From Acetobacterium wieringae (GTDB taxonomy: Bacteria; Bacillota; Clostridia; Eubacteriales; Eubacteriaceae): 64,000 nucleotides of DNA. The first letter of the stretch is position 1; every line of letters begins with the position of its first letter. The notes beneath the pieces were generated by a model, which was not told where the DNA came from, did not search any database, and was given only the letters and a program-made list of their open reading frames with translations. This document shows, piece after piece, positions 23,258 to 32,687 of the stretch. The stretch is taken from positions 1 through 64,000 of the forward strand of contig NZ_JAIPPU010000006.1 of the NCBI RefSeq assembly GCF_026646375.1, in the 5' to 3' direction. The translations under genes were made by a program, and so were the position numbers.

Positions 23258-23968
23258 CTATAATTTATTTGTAGCGATCCACATTTCTTCATAAATCGTC
23301 TTTCGTTCTTCATAACGATGTCCCTGAACAATATAATCCACAAAGATTCCTGGCGTCCCAACTTGTTCACAGGCAATCTCGCCAATCTCGACAATCTCAT
23401 CCACCTCGGCAATGACAATGTCGGCAGCCGTTGCCATAATCGGATTCGTATTACTCATTCCCTGATATTGCAAATTTCCCAAGGGGTCAGCCCGATAGGC
23501 TTTAATGACCGCCACATCAGCCCGAATCGGCTTAAATAACAGATATGGTTTTCCATCGACGGTAATTTTTTGTGCCATCGCTTCGACCTCTGTTCCCATC
23601 CCCACTGGTGTGACAACGGCACCCAATCCGGCACCACCAGCCCGAACCCGTTCCACAAAGGTACCCATGGGACTTAACTCCAGTTCGACTTCCTCTCCTA
23701 CAATCTGTTTGATTAAATTCGGATCAGTTCCCACATGGGATGTGACATATTTGATAATCTGATGATTCAGGACTAACTTGCCGACATCCACACCACCACC
23801 TCGATACCCGGCGCCAATACTGATAACGGTAAGATTTTTAACGCCAGCTGCTGCTATTTCATCGATCATTTTTAGCGGAACAGCAGCTCCTAAGAATCCT
23901 CCGATCATAACAGAAGATTGATCAACAATTTTTTTTACGGCTTCTGCTGTCGTAATTTGTACTGCCAT
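23258..23968 (-). CDS. Acetate/3-oxoacid CoA-transferase, subunit A
   Basis: A 236-residue alpha subunit. The ATG at 23968 is chosen because AAAGGAGGTCATTGTA lies directly before it. Family marks: SSVMIGGFLGAAVPLKMIDE, SPMGTFVERVRAGGAGLGAV, PYLLFKPIRADVAVIKAYRA and DPLGNLQYQGMSNTNPIM. First gene of the three-gene unit subunit A - subunit B - OFA transporter. Physiological acids are not determined; relatives include butyrate-acetoacetate and acetate CoA-transferases. Confidence 0.93.
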   Translation of the reverse strand: MAVQITTAEAVKKIVDQSSVMIGGFLGAAVPLKMIDEIAAAGVKNLTVISIGAGYRGGGVDVGKLVLNHQIIKYVTSHVGTDPNLIKQIVGEEVELELSPMGTFVERVRAGGAGLGAVVTPVGMGTEVEAMAQKITVDGKPYLLFKPIRADVAVIKAYRADPLGNLQYQGMSNTNPIMATAADIVIAEVDEIVEIGEIACEQVGTPGIFVDYIVQGHRYEERKTIYEEMWIATNKL

Positions 23969-24454
23969 TACAATGACCTCCTTTTGCATGTAATAATTTC
24001 CCAATCATTTTAAGATGGTTCCTCAATTTAACACGAAACCGGTCAATTGAAACGAGAATTTTTTGACTGATAAATGGAATTTTTCATACTATTTCTCTAG
24101 GGTTAAATCCAATGTATCTGAAGCGTGTCTTTGAGATATTAATGTTACTCTTATATTCATGTTTGAAGTATCTTTAATCTATCTCAAGAACTCACTTAAA
24201 ATCAAACATGAACAGAATAATATCTGATTATTCATATTTATTAAGAATTTTAAAGTATTAGTTCTTTAATTTAAATTTAAAGGTATTATAATCATTTTTT
24301 TAACATATTTTTACTCATTTATATATTATTTAGTCAGAAATAAAAAAATAGCTGGATAAAATAGCAATACTATCTTATCCAGCCATCTTTTAGGAAACTC
24401 TTAATTTGAACTTATTAAAGCTAACGTTAATCACCTCAATCAATTCGTTACCAA
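23969..24454. other. AT-rich intergenic region with a long inverted repeat and a terminator
   Basis: No gene seen. CATGTTTGA/TCAAACATG arms lie about 30 nt apart (24159-24211). At 24349-24384, GCTGGATAA/TTATCCAGC with inner pairing is followed on the minus strand by TATTTTTTTATTT, the terminator of the DUF6320-like gene. The strongly AT-rich middle part holds no recognisable RNA. Confidence 0.7.
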
Positions 24455-25174
24455 TCATACATGCATTTTCTTTTTTAACATTCTTCTGGTTTTTTCGGGA
24501 ATCCGATGATAAATCGTCTGGAGCAGCCCAATGATACAAAGGCCCGAGACCGCTACAATCAATGACCAGGTTAATTGGACTCCCCCCTGAACATTTAAGC
24601 TGATGATTCCATCAATACCAATTGCCAGAACAATCACAAAAAGAATCAGATTGGTGGGAATAAAAATAAACTGACTTTTGTGCCTGGTGTGTTTGAGAAT
24701 AAAACGAAACAGGCTGATGTCCAGATAAACCAGGGTGGCAATCGGAAATGCATAACTTAAAAACCAGTTAGTCTGGCTTCCGCCAATCATGTAAACAGAT
24801 AGACAGATAATCACCACAGTAATATAAGCTCCCAGAAAGTTATAGTTCGGTTTGAGATAACCCATGGCAAAAAAAACCATCGCAAAGATGCTAAGATCTG
24901 CCAACGCGATGTATTTAAGCAAAACATGATTCCAGGGGTAAACCAGATAGATGACACCAATAATCACCATAATACTGGCTGCAATAATCGTAATCGAAAA
25001 GAACGCCTGATTCTTTTTTCCCAGATGATCCTCATCATAGGTGTTGATTGCCTGGGGATATTTACTGTCCTGAGAATAATTCCCGCCATTGACATCCGGA
25101 ATGGGAAAGTCGCAGAGCGGACAGTTTTTTACATCGTTTTCAACCTCAACACCACATTTTGGACAATACGCCAT
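24455..25174 (-). CDS. Zinc-ribbon membrane protein (DUF6320-like)
   Basis: A 239-residue protein starting MAYCPKCGVEVENDVKNCPL (ATG at 25174, after GAGGTGAGAAAC). An N-terminal zinc ribbon (CPKCG...CPLCDFPIP) is followed by a polar linker and six hydrophobic helices from about residue 50 to 225. It resembles DUF6320-type proteins that I remember next to condensation-fold acyltransferases in Lachnospirales and relatives; the number is from memory. It lies 5 nt downstream of such an acyltransferase here, so the two probably act together at the membrane. Confidence 0.75.
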   Translation of the reverse strand: MAYCPKCGVEVENDVKNCPLCDFPIPDVNGGNYSQDSKYPQAINTYDEDHLGKKNQAFFSITIIAASIMVIIGVIYLVYPWNHVLLKYIALADLSIFAMVFFAMGYLKPNYNFLGAYITVVIICLSVYMIGGSQTNWFLSYAFPIATLVYLDISLFRFILKHTRHKSQFIFIPTNLILFVIVLAIGIDGIISLNVQGGVQLTWSLIVAVSGLCIIGLLQTIYHRIPEKTRRMLKKKMHV

Positions 25175-25179
25175 GTTTC

Positions 25180-26475
25180 TCACCTCTTATTCGTTTCTAT
25201 TTTTACCGGAATTCCCAGCTGTCTGATTTTTCTGAAAAAAATCTTTTCAATCACCGTTTCTCCGGTGGTTTTGCCAAAACACAGCGCCAGCTGGTTGTCA
25301 TAACTGACTGTTACCATTTTCAAGCGGCTTTCAGCGCTGGGAGATGGGAACACTTCAAAACTCTTCACATAAGGGCGAAGCTCTTCCGGAACCGTGACCA
25401 CCCCCAAATTGGATAAGCCACTGGTATAACCCCGTTCGCCGTAGCGTTTATAGACAACGGGCATCAACAGTTTTTTTACCCACAGAGGAATGATTCTCAA
25501 AAATATCAGTTGTTCATTACGTACATTTCTTGAAATATAGCGGTTAATATGCTTCCGATTCATATATAGACCCATATACCCTTTGATCTGCTCAATAATT
25601 TCCGCACGGGTATAATAGCCCAATGCCAGATCAATCTCTGGATTGAGACTGATAAAGAAATTTCTCAGTGTAATCGAAGGAAACATCTTTCGCAAGTCTA
25701 CCGGTACATTGATGGCAATCCGCTGGCGACGCTTTTTTTTCTCGCTGATCGGCAGCTCCATAATGTACTCCTGGATACTTTCAAAGTAAAGAGCCAAAAT
25801 AAACTGGGTTAGGGTACAGCCATGACGCTTAGCCAGGGTCAATAAAGGTGCCACCGGCACAAAGCCCGTCAACAACAGATATTCCCCCTTATCCAGTAGT
25901 TCAAAGGGAAAATGAAAGACCTTTTTACTGCCCGGCGGCGGCGGTACGTTTTCTTCATAATAGACCTTAAAGGAGTCTTCAAACTCTCCCGGATCCACGT
26001 CTGAGTGAATATCCATGGCTTTACCCAGATCTTTTGGAACAATCTCCTTTAACAGTTTAAAATATTCGATAATCAGCGTTTGCAAAAAAGCCAGTCCACC
26101 GCTGCCATCACAGATACTGTGATTAAATTCGACATGAAGGTATTTTTTATAATAGAGCACCCGAAAGGGAAAGGTCTTGCCCTGCCGTTGTCGCATCGTT
26201 TTACAGGGATAATAGGTTTCTTCCTCGACCCTTGGTATCGCCTCGGTGTGTTCATAGTAATACCAGAAAAAACCACGTTTTAACGTCACCTGAAAATAAG
26301 GAAACCGGTGAATAATCTGTTCCAGGGCTTTTTGCAACGTCACTGGTTGGATTTCTTCTGATAATTCCACCGTCATCCGGTATACTGTGGTGATCCGCGA
26401 TGAGGCAATGGCCGTATAGAGCACCCCGGCGTTGTCCAGCGAGTAAAAACTCTTCTTGTGATTCTTTTCTTCCAT
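25180..26475 (-). CDS. Condensation-fold acyltransferase (alcohol acetyltransferase-like)
   Basis: A 431-residue protein from the ATG at 26475, with GGAGG 6 nt before it. The chloramphenicol acetyltransferase/condensation-domain active site HxxxDG is HSICDGSGGLAFL (about residues 130-142). The family's later structural motif appears in the stretch RIAINVPVDLRKMFPSITLR, with SGLSNLG near residue 365. Such free-standing enzymes form esters or amides from acyl-CoA or acyl-carrier donors; no carrier protein or synthetase is nearby. It follows a 104-residue protein by 2 nt and precedes the zinc-ribbon membrane protein. A lipid or envelope modification is plausible but unproven. Confidence 0.82.
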   Translation of the reverse strand: MEEKNHKKSFYSLDNAGVLYTAIASSRITTVYRMTVELSEEIQPVTLQKALEQIIHRFPYFQVTLKRGFFWYYYEHTEAIPRVEEETYYPCKTMRQRQGKTFPFRVLYYKKYLHVEFNHSICDGSGGLAFLQTLIIEYFKLLKEIVPKDLGKAMDIHSDVDPGEFEDSFKVYYEENVPPPPGSKKVFHFPFELLDKGEYLLLTGFVPVAPLLTLAKRHGCTLTQFILALYFESIQEYIMELPISEKKKRRQRIAINVPVDLRKMFPSITLRNFFISLNPEIDLALGYYTRAEIIEQIKGYMGLYMNRKHINRYISRNVRNEQLIFLRIIPLWVKKLLMPVVYKRYGERGYTSGLSNLGVVTVPEELRPYVKSFEVFPSPSAESRLKMVTVSYDNQLALCFGKTTGETVIEKIFFRKIRQLGIPVKIETNKR

Positions 26476-26477
26476 GG

Positions 26478-26792
26478 TCAACCTCCGCCTCGCAGAAAGT
26501 TCTTTCGAAAGCTACGCAAAAAGTCGTCAAACTGATCCTTTTCCACCACCAGGGTAACATCCACTGCCACCAGTGAACAGACCCCGATACTTTCCTGTCG
26601 CTCCGGCGACAAGGTTACCTGCCAGCCCGCACCGGTATAGCAATCCTCATGAATTGTTTCGGCCTTTTTTCTCAGATAACGGTCAAATTCCCATTTATGA
26701 ATTCCCCGCATATACAACGTTTTTTTAATAAATTGATCACTACTTAGCACGTTGGCTGTTATTATATCTGATTCGGTCATCGTCCTACTCAT
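26478..26792 (-). CDS. Hypothetical protein in the acyltransferase operon
   Basis: A 104-residue protein of mixed alpha/beta character starting MSRTMTESDIITANVLSSDQ. I recognise no family. It may begin at the second Met (26780). The 2-nt gap to the acyltransferase and matching orientation mean co-expression, so it may be a partner or a small substrate-recognition protein. Confidence 0.6.
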   Translation of the reverse strand: MSRTMTESDIITANVLSSDQFIKKTLYMRGIHKWEFDRYLRKKAETIHEDCYTGAGWQVTLSPERQESIGVCSLVAVDVTLVVEKDQFDDFLRSFRKNFLRGGG

Positions 26793-27146
26793 TTCTATAC
26801 ATATTGCAATTTTGATTCTTTCGCAGAGTTATTTTAACATATCCGGCTTAAGTAAACGATGTAATTCTTAATGATCACCGCTTTCTGTTGTCAACTTTGG
26901 CAAATATATTTCATCTTCAAAGGACCGACAAGTAAAAATATTGCCAATCGATTACATCAACCGGGAAACTTTGTTAAAAAAATGGTTAAATTTTTTCTCT
27001 TTACATTTTTTGTTGATTTTACTAACTTTATTTTGATTTTTTTATCCGCAAATTACAAGCCAATCGATCCTTAGTACGTTTAAGAATACGTTATATTACC
27101 CTTGTAACCAACCCCGTCCCGTGTTAAAATACATCCAATTAAATAT

Positions 27147-27238
27147 AACAGAGTAGACAAGATGCGTAAAGTGTTAGAGGATGGGAAGTTGCCTTTAAAC
27201 GAAATGAACTCATTGCGATATCTTGTTGCTTCCGCTGG
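27147..27238 (+). ncRNA. THF riboswitch upstream of the folE operon
   Basis: Same class and nearly the same sequence as 14497-14587 (GAGTAGACAAGATGCGTAAA, GATGGGAAGTTGCC, CTTTAAACGAAATG). P2 is formed by CAAGATGCG/TGCGATATCTTG. It lies about 135 nt before folE. It is followed by a long competing hairpin (GCTTCCGC...CCCTTAA/TTAAGGG...GCGGAAGC, 27228-27271) and then a terminator, so control is probably by transcription attenuation: high THF ends transcription of folate synthesis. Confidence 0.93.
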
Positions 27239-27268
27239 ACCCCTTAACAACCAATTAAGGGTTGCGGA

Positions 27269-27313
27269 AGCATTGCTTAAAACATTTTGTTTTATTTAAG
27301 TAATGCTTTTTTT
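27269..27313 (+). terminator. Riboswitch-controlled terminator before folE
   Basis: Arms AGCATTgCTTAAA and TTTAAGTAATGCT followed by TTTTTTT. Its first bases overlap GCGGAAGC of the preceding hairpin, making the two structures mutually exclusive. Confidence 0.85.
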
Positions 27314-27374
27314 ATTTGGTTTTAGTAAAAACCATTCCGGATCAAATGGAAGTTGATTCGGCGATAGGAGAAAA

Positions 27375-27935
27375 ATGATTGATCAAAAGAAAATCCAAGA
27401 AGCTGTCACAATGATTCTAGAAGCCATCGGCGAAGATCCCACCCGAGAAGGCCTGGTTGAAACCCCTGCTCGGGTTGCCCGGATGTATGCTGAAATTTTT
27501 TCAGGTCTGGGCCATACTGCCGAAGTACACCTGGCCAAAACCTTTGCTGTAAAATCAGATGATATTGTCATTGAACGGGACATTCCCTTTTATTCGATGT
27601 GCGAGCATCACCTGTTACCCTTTTACGGTAAAGTTCACATTGCCTATATTCCCAATGGTCGGGTTGCCGGGCTGTCTAAACTGGTTCGTACAGTCGATGT
27701 TTATGCCAAAAAACCACAGCTTCAGGAAGTATTAACCACTGAAATTGGTGAAGCCGTTATGGAATACCTGCAAGCCCGCGGCGTTATGGTAATTGTTGAA
27801 GCCGAACATCTCTGCATGAATATGCGCGGCGTTAAACGTCCCGGCACCCGTACTGTTACCGCTATGCAAGCCGGTATCTTTCAACATAACAAGGAGCTCA
27901 AAGACGAAGTACATAAACTTTTAAGCATCAAATAG
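27375..27935 (+). CDS. folE: GTP cyclohydrolase I
   Basis: A 186-residue enzyme, first step of folate synthesis: GTP to 7,8-dihydroneopterin triphosphate. Zinc site CEHH in [18 protein letters not shown] and the later zinc Cys in [19 protein letters not shown]. Full-length FolE1 type. First gene of folE-HD-folP-folBK, under the THF riboswitch. SD is AGGAG. Confidence 0.98.
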   Translation: MIDQKKIQEAVTMILEAIGEDPTREGLVETPARVARMYAEIFSGLGHTAEVHLAKTFAVKSDDIVIERDIPFYSMCEHHLLPFYGKVHIAYIPNGRVAGLSKLVRTVDVYAKKPQLQEVLTTEIGEAVMEYLQARGVMVIVEAEHLCMNMRGVKRPGTRTVTAMQAGIFQHNKELKDEVHKLLSIK

Positions 27936-27945
27936 GACGTGGTTA

Positions 27946-28428
27946 ATGGATCAGTTAAAAAACACCAACACCCTTTTTCACAATACTGATTATCAGAATT
28001 ATCTAAAAAAAATAACAGCGTGTGAGGTCAGTCGGTCATTTTGTCGTCATGACATCGACCATTTTTTATCAGTCGCCCGCATTGCCAGTATCAAGACCAT
28101 GGAAGCCGGATTAAACTTCTCCCGGGACCTGATTTATACCACTGCATTGCTCCACGACATCGGTCGTTTTGTTCAATATCAGGACAAAACACCCCATGAA
28201 ATTGCCTCTCATCAATTGGCAATACCCTTGCTGAAAATCCTTGATTACACTGACGATCAGAAAAATCTGATCCTGGATGCAATCCTTAATCATCGTAATC
28301 CAAAAGCCAAGGGATTTAGTCAAATAGTTTATCAAAGCGACAAATTATCCCGGGCATGTTTTTGCTGCCCGGTTGAAAAAGAATGTGATTGGTCAAGTGA
28401 AAAAAAGAACCTGACCATCGTATATTAA
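27946..28428 (+). CDS. HD-domain hydrolase in the folate operon
   Basis: A 160-residue metal-dependent phosphohydrolase. HD-domain ligands: H in RHDIDHFLSVARIA, the HD pair in TALLHDIGRFVQY and the late Asp in YQSDKLSRACFC. The C-terminus carries a Cys group (CFCCPVEKECDW) that could bind an additional metal or Fe-S cluster. The position between folE and folP suggests removal of phosphate from dihydroneopterin triphosphate, a step whose enzyme varies among bacteria. This is a context-based proposal. Confidence 0.8.
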   Translation: MDQLKNTNTLFHNTDYQNYLKKITACEVSRSFCRHDIDHFLSVARIASIKTMEAGLNFSRDLIYTTALLHDIGRFVQYQDKTPHEIASHQLAIPLLKILDYTDDQKNLILDAILNHRNPKAKGFSQIVYQSDKLSRACFCCPVEKECDWSSEKKNLTIVY

Positions 28429-28438
28429 AGGAGTATTC

Positions 28439-29266
28439 ATGCGAATTGGCAATAAAAATTTTGACTTAACCAATCAGATCCTCATTATGGGGATCTTAAA
28501 CGTTACCCCCGATTCATTTTCTGACGGCGGCAAGTTTAATAATCTGGATGCCAGCCTGAGGCAGGTGGAAAAAATGATCACCGATGGTGCTGATATTATT
28601 GATCTTGGCGGCGAATCGACCCGTCCCGGTCATACTCAAATCAGTGATGCCGAAGAAATTGGACGCGTCGTTCCAATGATTGAAGCAATCAGCCAACGTT
28701 TCGACATTCCCATTTCCATCGATACCTACAAGGGGTCTGTTGGGACAGCGGCCTTACAGGCTGGTGCCGACATGGTCAATGACATCTGGGGCTTCAAGTA
28801 TGATCCGACCCTTGCCGACGTGACCGCCAAATACCAGGTGCCCTGTGTATTGATGCATAACCGTACTAGTCAGAATTATCAAAACCTGATGGCTGATATT
28901 AACAGCGATCTTCAGGAATCCATTGATATCGCCTTGAACGCCGGTATTTCTAAGGACGCCATTATCCTTGACCCCGGCATCGGCTTTGCCAAGGATTATG
29001 CCCAGAATATGGAAACAATGCATCATTTAGAAGACCTGCAACGTCTGGGCTACCCGGTTCTTTTGGGTACTTCCCGCAAAGGCTTTATCGGACTGACCCT
29101 GGATCTGCCGGTAACCGAACGGGTGGAGGGCACTGTGGCCACCACGGTTATCGGGATTATGAAAGGCGCCTCGATTATTCGGGTTCATGATGTCCTGGAA
29201 AATAAACGGGCGGCGCAAATGACTTTTGGCATTCTGAAAGGAGCACCATGGACAAACTCTATATAA
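28439..29266 (+). CDS. folP: Dihydropteroate synthase
   Basis: A 275-residue TIM-barrel enzyme joining hydroxymethyl-dihydropterin pyrophosphate and p-aminobenzoate. Motifs: MGILNVTPDSFSDGG, IIDLGGESTRPG, ISIDTYKGSV, MVNDIWGF, LDPGIGFAKDYAQN, LLGTSRKGFIG and IIRVHDVLE. Full length. The ATG follows AAAGGAG. Its end overlaps the start of folBK by 19 nt. Sulfonamide target family. Confidence 0.98.
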   Translation: MRIGNKNFDLTNQILIMGILNVTPDSFSDGGKFNNLDASLRQVEKMITDGADIIDLGGESTRPGHTQISDAEEIGRVVPMIEAISQRFDIPISIDTYKGSVGTAALQAGADMVNDIWGFKYDPTLADVTAKYQVPCVLMHNRTSQNYQNLMADINSDLQESIDIALNAGISKDAIILDPGIGFAKDYAQNMETMHHLEDLQRLGYPVLLGTSRKGFIGLTLDLPVTERVEGTVATTVIGIMKGASIIRVHDVLENKRAAQMTFGILKGAPWTNSI

Positions 29267-30066
29267 AAGACTTTGAGGTCTTTGCCTATCACGGGGTTTT
29301 CCCCGAAGAAAAAACCCTGGGCCAGAAGTTTCTGATTTCTGTAATATTATCTCTGGACATGCAGGAAGCAGCCCTCACCGGCGATTTGACAAAATCAGTT
29401 CATTATGGCGAACTCTGTCATGCCCTGGAGATCGAATTTAAAAAAGAAAGCTACGACCTGATCGAAACCGCTGGCGAAATGCTTGCGACTTATGTTTTAA
29501 AACACTACCCGATGGTTAAACATGTCAGCATTACCATAAAAAAACCCTGGGCCCCGATACTTAAATCAATGGATACCGTCGCCATCGAAATAAACCGCGG
29601 CTGGCACCAGGCATTTATCGGACTTGGCACCAATATGGGTGACCGCAACCAGAATCTGGCCGAAGCCATTACTGCCATAAAAAGCACCTCAGGCATTGAA
29701 GTTCTGACCCAATCCACAATTATTGAAACCGAGCCCTGGGGTTACACCGATCAGGATGCCTTTCTCAACTGCGTTTTAAAAATCAGAACCACCCTGCCGC
29801 CCCCTGTCCTGATGAGCCGGCTACTTGAGATCGAGTTGGAACTTAAACGGGAACGAACGATTCACTGGGGCCCCCGAACTATTGATCTGGATATTTTATT
29901 TTACGATAATCTGATCAGTGATGATCCCCATGTGATTCTACCCCATCCCCGGATTCAGGAACGAACTTTTGTAATGGAATCAATGGCTGAAATTGCACCG
30001 TATTTCGTCCATCCTCTGCTCAATTTACGAATGATTGAACTACTGAACAATTTAAAAAATGCCTAA
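29248..30066 (+). CDS. folBK: Bifunctional dihydroneopterin aldolase / HPPK
   Basis: A 272-residue fusion. Residues 1-115 are FolB (YIKDFEVFAYHGVFPEEKTL, with the catalytic Glu/Lys region, ending WAPILKSMDTVAIEINRG). Residues 120-272 are FolK (FIGLGTNMGDRNQNLAEAI; ESTIIETEPWG-like NTIIETEPWGYTDQDAFLNC; RTIDLDILFYD; LPHPRIQERTFVM). Together they convert dihydroneopterin to 6-hydroxymethyl-dihydropterin pyrophosphate. The overlap with folP indicates coupled translation. Confidence 0.97.
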   Translation: MDKLYIKDFEVFAYHGVFPEEKTLGQKFLISVILSLDMQEAALTGDLTKSVHYGELCHALEIEFKKESYDLIETAGEMLATYVLKHYPMVKHVSITIKKPWAPILKSMDTVAIEINRGWHQAFIGLGTNMGDRNQNLAEAITAIKSTSGIEVLTQSTIIETEPWGYTDQDAFLNCVLKIRTTLPPPVLMSRLLEIELELKRERTIHWGPRTIDLDILFYDNLISDDPHVILPHPRIQERTFVMESMAEIAPYFVHPLLNLRMIELLNNLKNA

Positions 30067-30067
30067 A

Positions 30068-30105
30068 AAAGAGGCCGTCTAAGGATAACTTAGGGCCTCT
30101 TTATG
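30068..30105 (+). terminator. Terminator of the folate operon
   Basis: GAGGCC...GGGCCTC stem with an inner TCTAAG/CTTAG-like pairing, followed by TTTATG. Confidence 0.75.
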
Positions 30106-30126
30106 CGTTTTATCGATTAAATTGGT

Positions 30127-30711
30127 TTAGCCAAAATAAATTGCGTAGGCTGTCCGACTCGGAGTGGTCAATCCCATCTCAGTAACCGTAACGCCAATTT
30201 CTGCTTCAACATTGTCGAATAAATTGAATATTTTCTTACCCGATTCCAGACGAAATCCATCTTCACCCGGATAGATGCAATCTGTTATCGTGATGCCATA
30301 GCGATTCTTCACATCACGTATCAGCGCTTCTCTGGCAAATTCGCAGGCGAAATTGCAGAGCTCCATGATAATGTACTGATCCAGAACATTCTCTCGAGAA
30401 AGGCAATAGTTCTCAATTTCCCGACCGGCTGTGACGATATTCGGAAAAACATAGGTAGACTTGGCAATTTTTTCTACCCCAACTTCACTGATAAATTCAA
30501 CACCATCCAGAGTGAAGTGAGTAGCATCAATGATTTTCGCTTCGGATACCCGATAGAGCACCTTTGGCTTCGGAATATTTCTTGCTGACTCAAGAATTCG
30601 CTCAATGGGCAAGGCCCGTCTTGATCCTTTTTTCATCCGGATATGTTCATAAAACTCGCTTTCATTCAAGAAAAATCCCAGGTTGGTCATTGCAATGCTG
30701 CTCATTTTCAC
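30127..30711 (-). CDS. Protein related to the MetH activation domain
   Basis: About 194 residues when started at the GTG at 30711 (AGGAAG lies 9 nt before it; ATG 30705 is the alternative). A longer reading would run into proS. The C-terminal half resembles the vitamin B12-dependent methionine synthase activation domain: TDCIYPGEDGFRLESGKKIF, NVEAEIGVTVTEMGLTTPSR and the end YAIYFG. Free-standing activation-domain proteins occur in acetogens with split cobalamin methyltransferases, where they help reactivate corrinoid. 14 nt downstream of proS. Confidence 0.75.
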   Translation of the reverse strand: MKMSSIAMTNLGFFLNESEFYEHIRMKKGSRRALPIERILESARNIPKPKVLYRVSEAKIIDATHFTLDGVEFISEVGVEKIAKSTYVFPNIVTAGREIENYCLSRENVLDQYIIMELCNFACEFAREALIRDVKNRYGITITDCIYPGEDGFRLESGKKIFNLFDNVEAEIGVTVTEMGLTTPSRTAYAIYFG

Positions 30712-30724
30712 ACGCTCATTCTTC

Positions 30725-32176
30725 CTAATATGCTCGGGCGAAGTAGGCCATTTTTTGTGCCGGCTTGCCACAACATACACATTTGCCTGCGTACAACACT
30801 TCCTGTTCTTCTTCAAAAGGAATACAACGGATCGATGCACCCGTTTCTTCTTTTATCTGATCTTCACAGCTCCGCTCACCACACCACATCGCTTTTACAA
30901 ATCCTGGATTTTCTGATAAATTCTTTTTGAACTCGTCGATGTTTTCCGCTGTGGAGGTTTTTTCTTCCCGCATTTTCAGGGCTTTATTAAATAGATTGGC
31001 CTGAATTTCGACCAACAAGTCATCCACAGCCTGGCTGATATTGTCAAGACTGACCTGAATTTTTTCACCGGTATCCCGTCGGGCCAGTACGCATTGACCA
31101 TTTTCAATATCCCGAGGACCGATTTCCAGGCGGATTGGCACCCCTTTCATTTCCCACTGGTTAAATTTCCAGCCAGGGGAATAGCCGTCCAGATCATCAA
31201 CCTTAACTCTAAAATCTTTTCCCAATGTTTTACTGATTTCCCAGGCTTTATCCAATACCCCTTCTTTATGTTGGGCTACTGGAATGACGACCACCTGAAT
31301 CGGAGCAATTTTCGGCGGCAAAACCAGACCATTATCATCACCATGAACCATGATAATCCCACCGATCAACCGGGTCGATACCCCCCAGGAAGTATGATAA
31401 GGAAAGGACTGTTCATTATTGCGATCCAGGTACGTAATCTCAAAGGCTTTGGTAAAATGCTGCCCGAGATTATGAGAAGTGCCTGATTGCAGTGCCTGGC
31501 CATCGTGCATTAGTGCCTCCATGGTATAGGTGGCATCGGCGCCAGCAAATTTTTCTTTATCACTTTTTCGACCAACGACCATCGGCATGGCCAGGTGGCT
31601 TTCAGCAATTTCCCGGTAGATTCCCAGCATTTGCATGGTTTCTTCCTGAGCTTCTTCTGGGGTTTCATGGAGGGTATGGCCCTCCTGCCATAAAAACTCA
31701 GAGGTTCTCAGGAATGGTCGGGTGGTTTTTTCCCACCGTACAACTGAACACCACTGATTATACAAATAAGGCAGTTGACGATAGGAATTGAGCCACTTGG
31801 AGTACATACTGCAAATAATCGTTTCTGATGTAGGCCGCACTGCCAGTTTTTCTGCCAGTTCTTTACCGCCACCATGGGTAACCCAGGCGACCTCTGGCGC
31901 AAACCCTTCGACATGCTCCGCTTCTTTTGTTAAAAGGCTTTCTGGAATCAAAAGCGGAAAATACATGTTCTCATGACCGGTTTCTTTGAAGCGTTTATCG
32001 TAAGCACCCTGGATCAGCTCCCAAATCGCATAACCGTAGGGCCGAATCACCATAAATCCTTTTACCGGAGAATAGTCCACCAATTCGGTTTTGGATATAA
32101 CATCGGTATACCATTGGGGGAAGTCTACCGCCATGGGGGTGATTTCCTTCACTTGATTTGTCTGTTTTTTTCCCAT
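30725..32176 (-). CDS. proS: Prolyl-tRNA synthetase, short (archaeal/eukaryotic-like) type
   Basis: A 483-residue class II aminoacyl-tRNA synthetase attaching proline. Class II motif 2 is [20 protein letters not shown]; the anticodon-binding domain follows at about 285-390 and a zinc-like C-terminal domain ends [20 protein letters not shown] and [18 protein letters not shown]. The length and this C-terminal domain show ProRS type 3, not the long bacterial form with an editing insertion. Preceded by the terminator of rplL. Confidence 0.97.
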   Translation of the reverse strand: MGKKQTNQVKEITPMAVDFPQWYTDVISKTELVDYSPVKGFMVIRPYGYAIWELIQGAYDKRFKETGHENMYFPLLIPESLLTKEAEHVEGFAPEVAWVTHGGGKELAEKLAVRPTSETIICSMYSKWLNSYRQLPYLYNQWCSVVRWEKTTRPFLRTSEFLWQEGHTLHETPEEAQEETMQMLGIYREIAESHLAMPMVVGRKSDKEKFAGADATYTMEALMHDGQALQSGTSHNLGQHFTKAFEITYLDRNNEQSFPYHTSWGVSTRLIGGIIMVHGDDNGLVLPPKIAPIQVVVIPVAQHKEGVLDKAWEISKTLGKDFRVKVDDLDGYSPGWKFNQWEMKGVPIRLEIGPRDIENGQCVLARRDTGEKIQVSLDNISQAVDDLLVEIQANLFNKALKMREEKTSTAENIDEFKKNLSENPGFVKAMWCGERSCEDQIKEETGASIRCIPFEEEQEVLYAGKCVCCGKPAQKMAYFARAY

Positions 32177-32208
32177 TGTTCTTCTTTCTCAGACTTCGTC
32201 TGTTAAAC

Positions 32209-32240
32209 AAAAAAATCACCTGCGCAAGCAAGTGATTTTT
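32209..32240 (-). terminator. Terminator after rplL
   Basis: On the minus strand AAAATCAC-TTGCTTGCGCAG-GTGATTTTTTTG; it ends the ribosomal protein transcript before proS. Confidence 0.85.
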
Positions 32241-32256
32241 AGTGGTTATCGAGTAA

Positions 32257-32640
32257 TTATTTTACTTCGACGCTTCCGCCAACTTCTTCAATTTTAGCTT
32301 TAATATCATCAGCTTCTTCTTTAGTAGCGCCTTCTTTTAATGGTTTTGGAGCTTCATCAACTAATGCTTTCGCTTCTTTTAAGCCTAAGCCTGTTAATTC
32401 ACGAACAACTTTGATAACTTTGATTTTTTGATCGCCAGCAGAAGCCAGGATTACATCGAAATCAGTTTTTTCTTCTACTTCTTCAGCAGCACCACCAGCA
32501 GCTGGAGCAGCCATCATAGCCATTGGAGCAGCAGCGCTAACGCCGAATTCTTCTTCTAATGCTTTAACCAGCTCAGATAATTCTAATACGGTTAAACCTT
32601 TTACGTCTTCAATTAATTGTGTTACTTTTTCACTTGCCAT
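32257..32640 (-). CDS. rplL: Ribosomal protein L7/L12
   Basis: A 127-residue stalk protein that recruits translation factors. N-terminal dimer domain ([20 protein letters not shown]), Ala-rich hinge (about residues 36-55) and C-terminal factor-binding domain ([20 protein letters not shown]). 47 nt downstream of rplJ in the L10 operon. Confidence 0.99.
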   Translation of the reverse strand: MASEKVTQLIEDVKGLTVLELSELVKALEEEFGVSAAAPMAMMAAPAAGGAAEEVEEKTDFDVILASAGDQKIKVIKVVRELTGLGLKEAKALVDEAPKPLKEGATKEEADDIKAKIEEVGGSVEVK

Positions 32641-32687
32641 TTTATAAAACCTCCAAATATTCTTTCTTTAATTTAGTTTTTTTCGAA

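Noticed and set aside
30127-30840. Start at 30840 for the MetH-activation-like protein
   Set aside because: It would overlap the proS coding region by more than 110 nt and lacks a ribosome site.
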